Shown: positions 36,028-45,356, numbered from the stretch's first letter. The stretch: 64,000 bases of DNA from Panacagrimonas sp052387695 (GCA_052387695.1 JBQTIX010000039.1:22831-86830); one strand, 5' to 3'. Program-made: numbers and translations. The notes: generated from the sequence alone by a model not told the origin.

Positions 36028-37182
36028 ATGCCGAGCACGATCTTTTACTCGTGGCAATCAGACACGAAATCAGCCGCCAATCGTGGCCTCATCGGAGATG
36101 CGCTGGAGGCGGCGTTAAAAGAGTTTCGCGGGATCAAGCGTCCGGGGATAGATCCGGTGATAGATCGGGATACGGCCGGCGTTCCCGGATCGCCTGACAT
36201 CGCTTCAACCATTCTGGACAAAATCGACAAGTGCGACGCTCTGGTTGCTGACGTGACTCTGGTTGATGCCGCTGTCGGGCGGCGACGTTTTCCGAATCCG
36301 AATGTATTGATAGAGGTTGGCTATGCCATCAAGGCCAAGAGTTTCAGCCGACTTATCCTTGTTTTCAACACGTTCTTTGGAGAAATTGAAAAACTACCAT
36401 TCGACATCCGTGGGAGACGGGTCATTTCTTATTGCTCCGATCCCAACATACAGAGCCGCACTGAACAAAAAAGGACTCTTACGAAAGACCTGTTCAACGC
36501 GCTGATCAATATCCTTCCAACCGATAAAGACGATGGAATTGGCGGCCATCAATTGCCGGATGTGACTTTCGAAGCCACTCGCAGGGAATTAGAAGAGTTA
36601 CGCGACGATGAACCAGATAAAGTTGCGGCACGCCTTTCGACGATTGCTACTCAATTGGAGCGCGCCACATCGATCTCGGCCATTGATTACGCAAGTCTCA
36701 TAAATGCCGTTGTCGATTTAGGTTGGCGCAACTCACGAGTGCCGAATGCATTACTTTTGGAGTTATGCGAGAAAAGCATTGCTCGTCATCCTACGTCGGC
36801 TGCCTACTTCGACAAGGGGCTGATCTGTGGTCGCATGGGACTCTCGTACGACTCCATTGGCGCCTACATGAAAGCCATTGATCTAGGGGACCCAAATCCA
36901 TCGCTGTGCTTTTTGAATGCCGGCAACAGGTATCGAGAAATGAACGATGAAGCCATCGCTCTTTCGTTCTACGAAAAATCCGTGGCATTAAACAAGAGCC
37001 AAGCGAATGCTTGGCTTGCCGCGGCCAATCTTTACTCACAAGCTCAGAACGTCGAATCGGCAGTACGTTGCTATCAAGGCTTTCTAAATTGGTATCACGG
37101 ATTGCCGGAGTCCGCGAAGGGCGACCCCAGGGCTCAACAGGCGGGTGTTGCGCAGAGCTACGTTGATTTGCATGCGTCTTAG
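36028..37182 (+). CDS. TIR-like domain / TPR-repeat protein, candidate defence effector
   Basis: The 384-residue protein starts with a TIR-like nucleotide-binding domain: IFYSWQSD (residues 5-12), DRDTAGVPGSPDIASTIL, CDALVADVT and PNPNVLIEVGYA. E96 stands where TIR NADases have the catalytic Glu. From about residue 250 at least three TPR units follow (AYFDKGLICGRMG, LCFLNAGNRYREM, AWLAAANLYSQAQ). Base composition is visibly less GC-rich than its neighbours and codon use is less biased, which suggests acquisition by transfer. There is no membrane segment. Related TIR-like proteins serve in anti-phage systems, where TPR parts sense or oligomerise. It appears to be a single gene with no obvious partner except the Fic remnant upstream. 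Confidence 0.75.
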   Translation: MPSTIFYSWQSDTKSAANRGLIGDALEAALKEFRGIKRPGIDPVIDRDTAGVPGSPDIASTILDKIDKCDALVADVTLVDAAVGRRRFPNPNVLIEVGYAIKAKSFSRLILVFNTFFGEIEKLPFDIRGRRVISYCSDPNIQSRTEQKRTLTKDLFNALINILPTDKDDGIGGHQLPDVTFEATRRELEELRDDEPDKVAARLSTIATQLERATSISAIDYASLINAVVDLGWRNSRVPNALLLELCEKSIARHPTSAAYFDKGLICGRMGLSYDSIGAYMKAIDLGDPNPSLCFLNAGNRYREMNDEAIALSFYEKSVALNKSQANAWLAAANLYSQAQNVESAVRCYQGFLNWYHGLPESAKGDPRAQQAGVAQSYVDLHAS

Positions 37183-37256
37183 CTGGGCATGATGCGTTCG
37201 GCTCTTGTTAGCGACTCGCCTCGCGCGTTTCGCAAGTTGCTTTGACGCGCTACTAC

Positions 37257-38909
37257 CTAAGCCGTCCTGATCGCCGCCGCCTTCTCCAGCCCCAACTTCT
37301 TCACCGCCTGCTCGCGCATCTCGACTTTGCGCACCTTGCCGGTGACGGTCATCGGGTACTCGGTCACCACGTCGAGGTAGCGCGGGATTTTGTAGTGCGC
37401 GAGCTGGTCCTTGCAGAAGGCCCTCAATGCTTCCAGCGTCAGCGGCGGGCGGCCGTCTTTCATCACCACACAGGCCATCACTTCCTCGCCGAACTTCTCG
37501 TCCGGCACGCCGATGATCTGCACGTCGCGAATGTCCGGATGGCCGTACAGGAACTCTTCGATCTCGCGCGGATACACGTTCTCGCCGCCGCGGATGATCA
37601 TGTCCTTGATACGGCCGACGATGTTGACGTAGCCCTGCTCGTCCATCACGCCGAGGTCGCCGGTGCGCATCCAGCCTTCAGCGGTGATGGCCTCCCTGGT
37701 CTTCTTCTCGTCGTTCCAGTAACCGAGCATCACCGAGTAGCCGCGGGTCTGGAACTCGCCGGTCTCGCCGCGCTGGCAGACCTCGCCGGTCTCGGGATTG
37801 ACGATGCGAATCTCCAGGTGCGGATGCACGCGCCCGACACTGCCGACCCGCTTGTCGATGGGGTCGTCGCCGCCGGTCTGCGCGGAGACCGGGGAGGTCT
37901 CGGTCATGCCGTAGACGATGGTGATCTCGGGCATGTGAAAGTCGGTCACCAGCCGCTTCATGACTTCGATCGGGCAAGGCGAGCCACCGATGGCGCCGGT
38001 GCGCAAGCTGGACTTGTCGGTGTTCCCGAAGTCCGGGTGCGTGAGCATCGCGATGTGCATGGTGGGCACGCACATGCTGCTGGTGCAACGCTCCTGCGCG
38101 AGGGCCTTGAGCGTTTCGCCCGGGTCAAACGCGGCGGCCGGTACGACGATGGTCGCGCCGAACACCGTGCACACGAGATTGCCGCAGACCATGCCGGCAC
38201 AGTGGTAGAAGGGAACTGGCACGCAGTAGCGGTCCTGTTCCGAGATGCACATGGTCACGCCGGTGAAGTAGGCGTTGTTGAGGATGTTGCGATGGGACAG
38301 CGTGGCGCCCTTGGGCGCGCCGGTGGTGCCGGAGGTGTACTGGATGTTGATCGCGTCGTTGGGCTTGAGCCCTGCGAGGCGATCAGCGACGGCCGAAGCA
38401 GGAATTTTCTCGCCGTCGGCGAGCAGCTTCGCCCAGTCGCCGGGCTGGCCCGGATCGTCGATGAAAATCACATCCGTGAGGTCCGGGCACTCGCCGCGAA
38501 TGTCGCCGAGCATCTTCACGTAATCGCTGGTCTTGAAGCGCCGTGCCGCGATGATGGTGCGGCAACCCGACTGGCGCAGCGCATAGGCCAGCTCGTTGGC
38601 GCGATACGCCGGATTGATGTTGACCTGGATCACGCCGAGCTTGGCCGTGGCGTATTGCGCCAGCACCCATTCGACCAGGTTGGGCGCCCACACGCCCACG
38701 CGATCGCCCTTGTTCAGGCCCCGCGCCAGCAGGCCGCGTGCGACGCGATCCACTTCCTCGTTAAGGCGGCGGTACGTCCAGCGAATGTTCTGGTGCGGCA
38801 TCACCAGCGCTTCGTTGTCCGGGAACTTCCGGACCGTGGCTTCGAAGTTATCCCCAATGGTCTGTTCCAGCAGCGGGATATCGGTACGACCCTTGGTTTG
38901 CGCGAGCAT
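37257..38909 (-). CDS. AMP-binding acyl-CoA synthetase
   Basis: The 550-residue cytosolic protein is a fatty/short-chain acyl-CoA ligase of the ANL superfamily. It activates a carboxylate with ATP and CoA. The phosphate loop YTSGTTGAPKGA, the YGMTETSP motif, GWMRTGDLG, GRIKDMIIRGGENVYP and the C-terminal lysine in TVTGKVRK are intact. A GGAGAAG ribosome-binding site supports the ATG. It lies alone between the TIR-like gene and the iron transporter. Chain-length preference cannot be told. Confidence 0.93.
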   Translation of the reverse strand: MLAQTKGRTDIPLLEQTIGDNFEATVRKFPDNEALVMPHQNIRWTYRRLNEEVDRVARGLLARGLNKGDRVGVWAPNLVEWVLAQYATAKLGVIQVNINPAYRANELAYALRQSGCRTIIAARRFKTSDYVKMLGDIRGECPDLTDVIFIDDPGQPGDWAKLLADGEKIPASAVADRLAGLKPNDAINIQYTSGTTGAPKGATLSHRNILNNAYFTGVTMCISEQDRYCVPVPFYHCAGMVCGNLVCTVFGATIVVPAAAFDPGETLKALAQERCTSSMCVPTMHIAMLTHPDFGNTDKSSLRTGAIGGSPCPIEVMKRLVTDFHMPEITIVYGMTETSPVSAQTGGDDPIDKRVGSVGRVHPHLEIRIVNPETGEVCQRGETGEFQTRGYSVMLGYWNDEKKTREAITAEGWMRTGDLGVMDEQGYVNIVGRIKDMIIRGGENVYPREIEEFLYGHPDIRDVQIIGVPDEKFGEEVMACVVMKDGRPPLTLEALRAFCKDQLAHYKIPRYLDVVTEYPMTVTGKVRKVEMREQAVKKLGLEKAAAIRTA

Positions 38910-39027
38910 CGGCTTCTCCTCTTTGCCTGATTATGTGCGAATTGTGCCGCAGCAACCCGTCTCCGTGTCCTCTCCGATGGGCTGGATTTCACTCATCGCA
39001 TTCACTTTGAAGCACCACCTGGCGGAG

Positions 39028-40080
39028 TCAAACCCCGGGCACCGGCGGGCCGGCTTCGAACGCAATCACGTGCTCCACGTCCAGGCGGATGCCGATGCGG
39101 CAACCGATCGCGTGGTCGTGATGGCTGGGGACCAGGGACAGCACTTCACGGCCGGATTCGAGCCGCAACGTGTAGAGAAACTCGGCGCCGCGGAACGCGC
39201 GCGCACGAACCTCGGCCGTGATGAGGCTGGAATCGTCGTGAACCACGTCGTCGGGTCGCAGCAATACCTCAACCGGCCCGGTGGCGGTCGTGCCGTTGCG
39301 CGCAGGCAGCACGCCCAGCTCCATCTGCACCGCGCCGTCCGCGCGCCGAGTCCCGGGCAGCAGGCGACCCTCGCCGACGAAGTCCGCCACGTACCGGTCC
39401 GCCGGCCGATGGTAGAGGTTGTACCCGGTGTCCCACTGCCGCAGCCGTCCCTCGCGCATCACCCCGATGCAGTCGGCCATCGCGAAGGCTTCGTATTGCG
39501 AGTGCGTGACCAGCAGCGCGGTCATGCGCTCGTGCCGGAGGATGGTGCGCACGTCCTGCGACAGACGCTCGCGCAGTTCCACGTCGAGCGCGGAAAACGG
39601 CTCGTCGAGCAGGATCAGCCGGGGCTTGGGCGCCAGCGCGCGGGCCAGGGCGACGCGCTGCTGCTGGCCGCCCGAGAGTTCATGGGGATATGCCTTGGCG
39701 GCGCCGGCAAGCCCGACCAGCTCCAGCAACTCGACGACCCGCGCCTCACGCGGTGCGCGCGTCAGCCGATGCAGACCGAAGGCGATATTCGCGAACACGT
39801 CCAGATGGGGCATCAAGGCCAGGTCCTGGAACACCATGCCGATGCCGCGCGCCTCTGGCGCAAGCGAATACCCCGCCGCGCTCAGCGTGATGTCATCGCC
39901 GAGAATGCGTCCTGCGCTCACCGGTTCGAAGCCGGCGATGACGCGCAAGGCGGTGGTCTTGCCGCAGCCCGAGGAGCCGAGCAGACAGCCCACGGCGCCT
40001 TGCACTAGGTCCAGGCTCAGTGCGTGCAGAACCGTGCAGCCTGCGTAGCCTGCGCCGACGTTCTCAAGTCGCAATCGCAC
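39028..40080 (-). CDS. fbpC: Ferric iron ABC transporter ATP-binding protein
   Basis: The 350-residue ATPase has Walker A GSSGCGKTT, LSGGQQQRVALARAL signature, Walker B LILLDEPFSALD and the switch His in VTHSQ. A C-terminal TOBE-type domain from about residue 240 is typical of FbpC and related importers. It starts with GTG and overlaps the end of the permease gene by 17 bp. It is the third gene of an fbpA-fbpB-fbpC order, which supports Fe3+ as substrate. Confidence 0.88.
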   Translation of the reverse strand: MRLRLENVGAGYAGCTVLHALSLDLVQGAVGCLLGSSGCGKTTALRVIAGFEPVSAGRILGDDITLSAAGYSLAPEARGIGMVFQDLALMPHLDVFANIAFGLHRLTRAPREARVVELLELVGLAGAAKAYPHELSGGQQQRVALARALAPKPRLILLDEPFSALDVELRERLSQDVRTILRHERMTALLVTHSQYEAFAMADCIGVMREGRLRQWDTGYNLYHRPADRYVADFVGEGRLLPGTRRADGAVQMELGVLPARNGTTATGPVEVLLRPDDVVHDDSSLITAEVRARAFRGAEFLYTLRLESGREVLSLVPSHHDHAIGCRIGIRLDVEHVIAFEAGPPVPGV

Positions 40081-41665
40081 GATCGCCCCCGTGGGATTCC
40101 AGTCCGCGTGTCAACCACCACACCGGGATCAACCCGGCGGCGACGATGGCCAGCGAGGGCAGCGCCGCACGCTTCCACTCACCCTCGCTGGTGAGTTCGA
40201 ACACGCGCACCGCCAGCGTGTCCCAGCCGAACGGCCGCATCATCAGGGTGATCGGCATCTCCTTCATCACGTCGACGAACACCAGCGCCGCCGCCGCGGC
40301 CAGGCCCGGCCGGAGCAAGGGCACGTGCACTCTTCGCAACTGCGACAAGCCGGTGACGCCGAGCAGGCGTGCCGATTCATCCAGACTGATGCGGATGCGA
40401 CCGAGCCCGGCGACCACCGGCGCGTGCGCCACGGCAGTGAAGCGCACACCGTAGGCAATGAGCATCAGCAGCAGGCTGCCCTGCAAGGCCATGTGCCAGC
40501 CGAAGGCCTGGTTGATGCCGCGCATCAGCCCGGCCAACGGCACGAACAGGCCCACGGCAAGCAAGGCACCGGGCAGCGCGTAGCCGAGCGTTGCCACGCG
40601 CGATGCGGCGCGGGTCACTGCGCTCCCCGGAGCGCGACGCGTCGAGTAGCCGAGCAAGGTCGCTACCAGCAAGCTCAGACTGGCCGCCAGCAGGCCGAGC
40701 AGCACCGCGTTGAGTCCCGCCTGCGCCAGCCGCGGGTCGAGGTCGGCGAGATAGCCCGCACTCCAGCTCAGCAGTCGCAACGCAGGCAAGCCGAAAGCGA
40801 GCAGCAGGATGAGCGCGCACGCCGCGCTCGCGACGATCGCAGCGATGCCGGTCAGGGCGATGCGCGCCGGCGGCGGGCCCGACTGCGTGTAACGCCGTGC
40901 ACCCGTGAGTGCGCCCTGGAGGATCAGCAGTCCGAGTACCAGCAGCAGCAGCACGCCGGCCAGTTGCAGCGCGGCAGAAATCGAGAACAGCGCGAACCAG
41001 GCTTTATAGATCGCAGTGGTGAAGGTGTCGTAATTGAACGCCGCGACTGTGCCGAAATCGGCGAGCGTCTCCATGGCCGCCAGCAGGGTGCCGCCTGCGA
41101 CGGCAGGCCAGGCCATCGGCAAGGCCACGCGAAACACCGCACGCGTCGGCGAGACACCCAGCGAGCGCGCCACTTCCAGCAAGCGCCCGCCCTGGCTTGC
41201 CAGGCTGCTGCGCACAACCAGGTACACATAGGGGTATAAGGCCGCGACGAGCACCAGGGTCGCGCCGAACCCGTTGCGCAGCTCGGGGAGGACGATGCCC
41301 CAGCCGCGCAAGCCGGTCGCAACGGCGCCCGCGTAATCCAGGCTGCCGACGAACACCGTCGCCAGCACGTAGGCCGGCATCGCCAGCGGCAGCAGCAGCG
41401 CCCAGGCAAAAAAACGACGGCCCGGAAATTCGAACAGCGTGACCAGCAGCGCCAGTGCCGTCCCGAGCACGCTCACGCCCAGGCTCACGCCGAGCAGCAA
41501 CCACAGGGTGTCAGGCAGCACCTGCGGCAGCACGTAGGTCGCGAGGTGCGACCACAAGTCCGGATCGAGCCGGGCGAAGGAACTCACCGCCGCCGCGAGC
41601 GGCAGCAGCGTGGGAACGGCCAGCAGGCATGCAACCAGTGGCCAGCCGCTCGACGACCGTTTCAC
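40064..41665 (-). CDS. fbpB: Ferric iron ABC transporter permease (double domain)
   Basis: The 533-residue inner-membrane protein has two BPD-transport permease domains in tandem, about twelve helices in total. Each carries an EAA-type loop (VARSLGVSPTRAVFRVALPM near residue 170 and ARLLGVTGLSQLRRVHVPLL near 440). That two-in-one layout is standard for FbpB/AfuB. The GTG start overlaps the fbpA stop (GTGA). It passes iron across the inner membrane, driven by the ATPase encoded next. Confidence 0.9.
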   Translation of the reverse strand: MKRSSSGWPLVACLLAVPTLLPLAAAVSSFARLDPDLWSHLATYVLPQVLPDTLWLLLGVSLGVSVLGTALALLVTLFEFPGRRFFAWALLLPLAMPAYVLATVFVGSLDYAGAVATGLRGWGIVLPELRNGFGATLVLVAALYPYVYLVVRSSLASQGGRLLEVARSLGVSPTRAVFRVALPMAWPAVAGGTLLAAMETLADFGTVAAFNYDTFTTAIYKAWFALFSISAALQLAGVLLLLVLGLLILQGALTGARRYTQSGPPPARIALTGIAAIVASAACALILLLAFGLPALRLLSWSAGYLADLDPRLAQAGLNAVLLGLLAASLSLLVATLLGYSTRRAPGSAVTRAASRVATLGYALPGALLAVGLFVPLAGLMRGINQAFGWHMALQGSLLLMLIAYGVRFTAVAHAPVVAGLGRIRISLDESARLLGVTGLSQLRRVHVPLLRPGLAAAAALVFVDVMKEMPITLMMRPFGWDTLAVRVFELTSEGEWKRAALPSLAIVAAGLIPVWWLTRGLESHGGDRAIAT

Positions 41666-42666
41666 CGATACCCGGCCCGATCCATCAGTCTCACAGCATC
41701 GGCCTGGCGCTTGCCGGCCTCGGCGAGGCTCGCCCGGTCCTGCTTGAACGATCCCCAGTTCGCCGTGATCGCATCCGGCTGCACCGCGGGATTGGCCGGG
41801 AACTCCAGGTTGAGGCCCGCAAACAGCGCCTGCGCCTCGCGCCCGCTGAGCCATTCGAGAAATTTCACCGCCGCCTCGCGATGCTTGCTGTGCGCCGTGA
41901 CCCCGGCGCCCGAGACGTTCACGTGCACGCCGCCGAGCTGGTTCTTGGCGCCGGACTGGTTGGGCCAGTACAGCTTGATCGGCAGTTCCGGCTTCTCGCG
42001 CACCATGCGGCCGTAGTAGTAGGTGTTGACCAGGCCCACGTCGCAACGACCGGCGACGATCGCGTCCATCACCTCGTTGTCCGAGGCAAACGGCGCGGCG
42101 GCGAGATTGCCCACCCAGCCGCGCACGATCTCCCCGGTACGCGGCTCGCCCAGCTCCGCCAGCATCATCGCGACCAGCGACTGGTTGTAGACCTTCTTCG
42201 AGGTACGCAGGCACAGCTTGTTTTTCCAGGCCGGGGTGGCCAGCGCCTCGTAACTGCCGAGCTGCGCCGGCTTCACGCGCGCCGTGCTGTAGACAAGGGT
42301 GCGCGCGCGGATGGACAGGCCGAACCAGTGGTTTTCCGGATCGCGCAGATGCGCCGGGATGTTGGCCGCCAGCGTGCTCGACTCGACGGGCTGCAAAACC
42401 CCGAGTTGCGTCGCCTGCCAGAGATTTCCCGCATCGACCGTCAGCAGGATGTCGGCCGGTGACGCCTCGCCTTCTGCTTGCAGCCGCTGCAACAACGGAC
42501 CCTCTTTGTCCGTGATGTATTGAATCTGCGTTCCGCTCTCACGGGTATAGCGTTCGAAGATCGGCTTGATCAGATCTTCGATACGGGCGGAATACACCAC
42601 CAAGCTGTCCGCGTGAGCAAAGGGAACGACTAGCAGAACAAGCAGAAAAAAGACGCATCGGCGCAT
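41662..42666 (-). CDS. fbpA: Periplasmic ferric iron-binding protein
   Basis: The 334-residue protein has a signal peptide cleaved near AHA-DS and then the FbpA start LVVYSARIEDL. The iron-binding tyrosines are seen in VNTYYYGR, the segment diagnostic of FbpA/FutA transferrin-like proteins. It delivers Fe3+ to the FbpBC importer. The ATG at 42666 begins the signal peptide. Only 12 bp separate it from the divergent remnant at 42679. Confidence 0.9.
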   Translation of the reverse strand: MRRCVFFLLVLLVVPFAHADSLVVYSARIEDLIKPIFERYTRESGTQIQYITDKEGPLLQRLQAEGEASPADILLTVDAGNLWQATQLGVLQPVESSTLAANIPAHLRDPENHWFGLSIRARTLVYSTARVKPAQLGSYEALATPAWKNKLCLRTSKKVYNQSLVAMMLAELGEPRTGEIVRGWVGNLAAAPFASDNEVMDAIVAGRCDVGLVNTYYYGRMVREKPELPIKLYWPNQSGAKNQLGGVHVNVSGAGVTAHSKHREAAVKFLEWLSGREAQALFAGLNLEFPANPAVQPDAITANWGSFKQDRASLAEAGKRQADAVRLMDRAGYR

Positions 42667-42678
42667 GGCGCTACTCAA

Positions 42679-42990
42679 ATGAGAATGCTTCGCAAGTATA
42701 GCCACGTCGTCCTGCGACCGGGTGTCCTTTTTGTGGAACCGACACTAAAGTTGTTCCGCCAGGGAAAAACTTCGCGCCTAGAAGAGGGCCGGACGGCGCC
42801 GCTGCACCGGGTCGATTTCGGCGCACCGACCCCCGCACCCTACGCCTTCATTGGACAGGCCAAGGTAGCGCCCACGTTTGTTCTCGTGCATGAGGGGCGT
42901 GAGGTGGGCCGTATTGAGGGCTATTCCAGCGACGAACTGTTCTGGATGAGCCTCGCTTCGCTCATGCAGAAGCTACCCGAGTCACCTTGA
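42679..42990 (+). pseudogene. Truncated thioredoxin-fold (SoxS-like) remnant lacking CxxC
   Basis: The 103-codon frame contains the C-terminal half of a SoxS/SoxW-type thioredoxin: APLHRVDF, the cis-Pro segment VAPTFVLVHEGREVGRIEGY and FFW-like LFWMSL. The N-terminal region that should carry the FexxxCxxC active site is replaced by VLRPGVLFVEPTLKLFRQGK, without any Cys. The start lies only 12 bp from the divergent fbpA start, leaving no room for a normal promoter or ribosome-binding site. I judge it a 5'-truncated remnant, though a short redox-dead protein cannot be excluded. Confidence 0.55.
42680..42694. promoter_or_regulatory. Weak Fur-box-like sequence upstream of fbpABC
   Basis: TGAGAATGCTTCGCA matches the 7-1-7 Fur core TGATAATnATTATCA at 10 of 14 fixed positions and lies directly before the fbpA start. 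This is what one would expect for an iron-uptake operon but the match is poor. Confidence 0.2.
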
Positions 42991-43000
42991 GGACACGCAC

Positions 43001-43798
43001 ATGACGAACGATCCCTTCAGCCAGTTCAAAGCCGGACAGCGCGAGTCTTGGGCGCTGTTCTCGCCGATTGCGACCTTCACCACGCCTCCGGCCGCGAGCC
43101 TCGTGGAGTATGCCGGCGTGCGCCAAGGGGATGCGGTGCTCGATGTCGCCTGCGGGACGGGTGTCGTTGCAGTTACAGCTGCGTTGCGTGGTGCGCTCAC
43201 GCGCGGGCTGGACCTGTCGCCTGTGTTGCTCGAGGACGCCGCGCGGAACGCGGCCGTGGTCGACGTGGGCATTGAGTTTGTCGAAGGCGATGTGGAAGCC
43301 TTGCCGTATGCCGATGACAGCTTCGACCTGGTGCTGAGTCAATTCGGGCACATGTTCGCGCCGAGGCCCGAGGTGGCGATGGCCGAGATGCTCCGTGTGC
43401 TCAAGCCGGGCGGCAGAATCGCGTTCTCGACCTGGCCACCGGACTTGATGATCGGCAGCATGTTCGCGCTCGCCGGGCGCTATCTGCCCGGGCCGGCAGG
43501 CGCGGCGCCGCCGTCGCAATGGGGCGATCCCAACGTCGTGCGTCAGCGCCTGGGCGAGGCGGTGCGCGATGTGCAGTTCCAGTACGACGACATGGTGATG
43601 CCCACGCTGAGTCCGAAGCACTATCTCGCCAACATGGAGCGGACGGCCGGTCCCGTCATCAAGCTCGTGCAGACGCTGAAGGACGAGCCGGAGCGGCTCG
43701 CGCAGTTCCGCTCCGAGATGGAGGCACTGATCGCACGATTCTTTTCGCGCAACCGGATGCGGCAGACCTTTCTGATGACGCGAGCGGTCAAGCGCTGA
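43001..43798 (+). CDS. Class I SAM-dependent methyltransferase
   Basis: The 265-residue cytosolic protein is of the UbiE/Methyltransf_11 type. The SAM site VLDVACGTGVVAV (about residues 47-59), GLDLSP, the acidic EGDVEALPYADDSFD strand and VLKPGGRIAFSTWPP are all present. It follows the thioredoxin-like remnant by 10 bp. The methyl acceptor is unknown; proteins of this group are commonly found near sulfur or arsenic genes, but the sequence gives no direct clue. Confidence 0.8.
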   Translation: MTNDPFSQFKAGQRESWALFSPIATFTTPPAASLVEYAGVRQGDAVLDVACGTGVVAVTAALRGALTRGLDLSPVLLEDAARNAAVVDVGIEFVEGDVEALPYADDSFDLVLSQFGHMFAPRPEVAMAEMLRVLKPGGRIAFSTWPPDLMIGSMFALAGRYLPGPAGAAPPSQWGDPNVVRQRLGEAVRDVQFQYDDMVMPTLSPKHYLANMERTAGPVIKLVQTLKDEPERLAQFRSEMEALIARFFSRNRMRQTFLMTRAVKR

Positions 43799-43854
43799 CA
43801 GCGCGTCCCTTCGCTTCCTGTCATGCACCTCAATCACCCCACTTAGCCTTCCTC

Positions 43855-44471
43855 ATGAACCTCTACGACCGCTATGTAATGCCGCTGCTGATCGACGCCT
43901 GCTGTGGCATGAGGGACATCCAGGCTCAGCGCGCAGCCTTGCTGCCGCGTGCGCATGGGAAGGTGCTGGAAATTGGAATCGGGACCGGGCGCAATCTGCC
44001 GTTCTACGATCCGTCCAAGCTCGAATCGCTGCAAGGTCTCGATCCGGCTGATCAGATGAGTCCGACGGCCCGAAAGCGTGCGATCAAAGCTGGTCTGGAC
44101 GTGGACTGGTGACGCTTTCGGCGGAGGAAATCCCCGCGCCGGATGCGACCTACGACACCGTGGTATGCACGTTCACGCTATGCACGATCCCCGATCCGAT
44201 CAAGGCGCTGCACGAGATGCGCCGCGTGCTGAAGCCGCACGGCCAGTTGTTGTTCTGCGAGCATGGCCGCTCGCCCGACGAGGGCGTGCAGGTTTGGCAG
44301 GATCGTCTGACGCCGTGGTGGAAGCCCATTGCCGGTGGCTGCCATCTGAATCGGCATGTGCCGACAATGTTGAGTGACGGCGGCTTTCGCGCGACGGAAA
44401 TCGAGTCCAGCTACCTCAAAGGGCCGAAGCCGGTGGTCTGGGTGACGCGTGGGGTCGCGGTGCCCGCCTGA
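43855..44471 (+). pseudogene. Class I methyltransferase split by a frameshift
   Basis: The first frame (43855-44112, 85 aa) encodes NLYDRYVMPLLIDACCGMRD and the SAM site VLEIGIGTGRNLPFYDP, then stops after LDVDW. The second frame (44109-44471) continues exactly where a normal 205-residue protein would: TLSAEEIPAPDATYDTVV, LHEMRRVLKPHGQLLFCEHG, GGCHLNRHVP. The break is a loss of one base near 44109. The stop and the next GTG overlap as GTGA, so reinitiation could still give two polypeptides. I call it a frameshifted gene; a sequencing error is also possible. Confidence 0.8.
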
Positions 44472-44483
44472 GTTGCCGTGGGT

Positions 44484-44852
44484 TCAGCCGTTGAGTGCCA
44501 GCAATCCCAGTAGCGCGAACCCGGCAAGCGCAAGCGCCAGGTTGAGCACGGTTCCCTGGTGTACCCAGTACCCGCGAGGAAACTCGGCCGACTGAAGCTC
44601 GCGCAATACACGCACGAACTGCACGGTGGACGTGGCCGCAAACACGGCGCCCAGTCCGATGAACGCAAGACCGATCAGCAGGGAAGCCCGATCCCTGGCT
44701 GGATCGATTTCGGCTTGCATCACCATGCGTTCGAACAGGCGGAAGCGTTCGATGAGAAAGCCGAACCCGATGAGCGCAATGCTGGTGCGGGTCCAGGCGA
44801 GCAGGGTGCGCTCGGCGGCGAACAGGACGCGCGGATCGCGTAGTTCCGACAT
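44484..44852 (-). CDS. DUF202 membrane protein
   Basis: The 122-residue protein has the DUF202 (YidH) signature LFAAERTLLAWTRTSIALIG followed by FGFLIERF, then two further hydrophobic helices (about residues 58-78 and 100-120). It is an inner-membrane protein of unknown role. It is six bases downstream of the sulfur-transferase-like gene on the same strand. Confidence 0.85.
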   Translation of the reverse strand: MSELRDPRVLFAAERTLLAWTRTSIALIGFGFLIERFRLFERMVMQAEIDPARDRASLLIGLAFIGLGAVFAATSTVQFVRVLRELQSAEFPRGYWVHQGTVLNLALALAGFALLGLLALNG

Positions 44853-44858
44853 GGCGGG

Positions 44859-45314
44859 TCAGGCCGGCTTGGTCTGAAGGAGCTGGGCCACCATCGGTTC
44901 CATCTTGGTCAGTCCGGCAGCGCGTCCGAAGCTCATGGCCTCTTCATGGGTCTTCCCCTGCAGCCAGGCTGCGCGCAGTGCCAGCAAGCCGCCGACTCGA
45001 TTGCTGCTGGCGCAGTGAACGAGCACGGGCTCACCCTTCGCAGCGGCAAGGGCAGCGTCCAGATCTTTGGCACGCGCGAACGTGAGATCGCCGGGTCCAG
45101 CAACCGGAATAACGGTATGGCTCAGCCCCAGTTGCGCCGCGAGCGCGGCCTCGTCGAAGCCGGCGTCCTCGCTGGCGGGGCGCAGACTCACCACATGCTT
45201 GAGTCCCGCGGCGGCAAGCGCCTTGAAGTCCTCGGGTGTCGGTTGTCCCGCAGTGAGTAGATCCGCAGCAGGCATGCCGCCGAGGGGGAGTTGGATGTCG
45301 GACAGCTTTTTCAT
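44859..45314 (-). CDS. TIGR01244-type sulfur transferase / phosphatase-like protein (DUF442)
   Basis: The 151-residue protein has the tyrosine-phosphatase-like fold of the DUF442 family. The P-loop VHCASSNRVG gives the CX5R active site with Cys near residue 100. The N-terminal AGQPTPEDFKALAAAGLKHVVSLR is characteristic. Family members beside rhodanese and metallo-beta-lactamase genes are annotated as sulfur transferases. The position between DsrE and DUF202 genes and close to the sox region supports a sulfur role. Confidence 0.75.
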   Translation of the reverse strand: MKKLSDIQLPLGGMPAADLLTAGQPTPEDFKALAAAGLKHVVSLRPASEDAGFDEAALAAQLGLSHTVIPVAGPGDLTFARAKDLDAALAAAKGEPVLVHCASSNRVGGLLALRAAWLQGKTHEEAMSFGRAAGLTKMEPMVAQLLQTKPA

Positions 45315-45356
45315 GATGGGAATCTCCAGTGTGATCGACGCTGCAGATGGCGGCGT

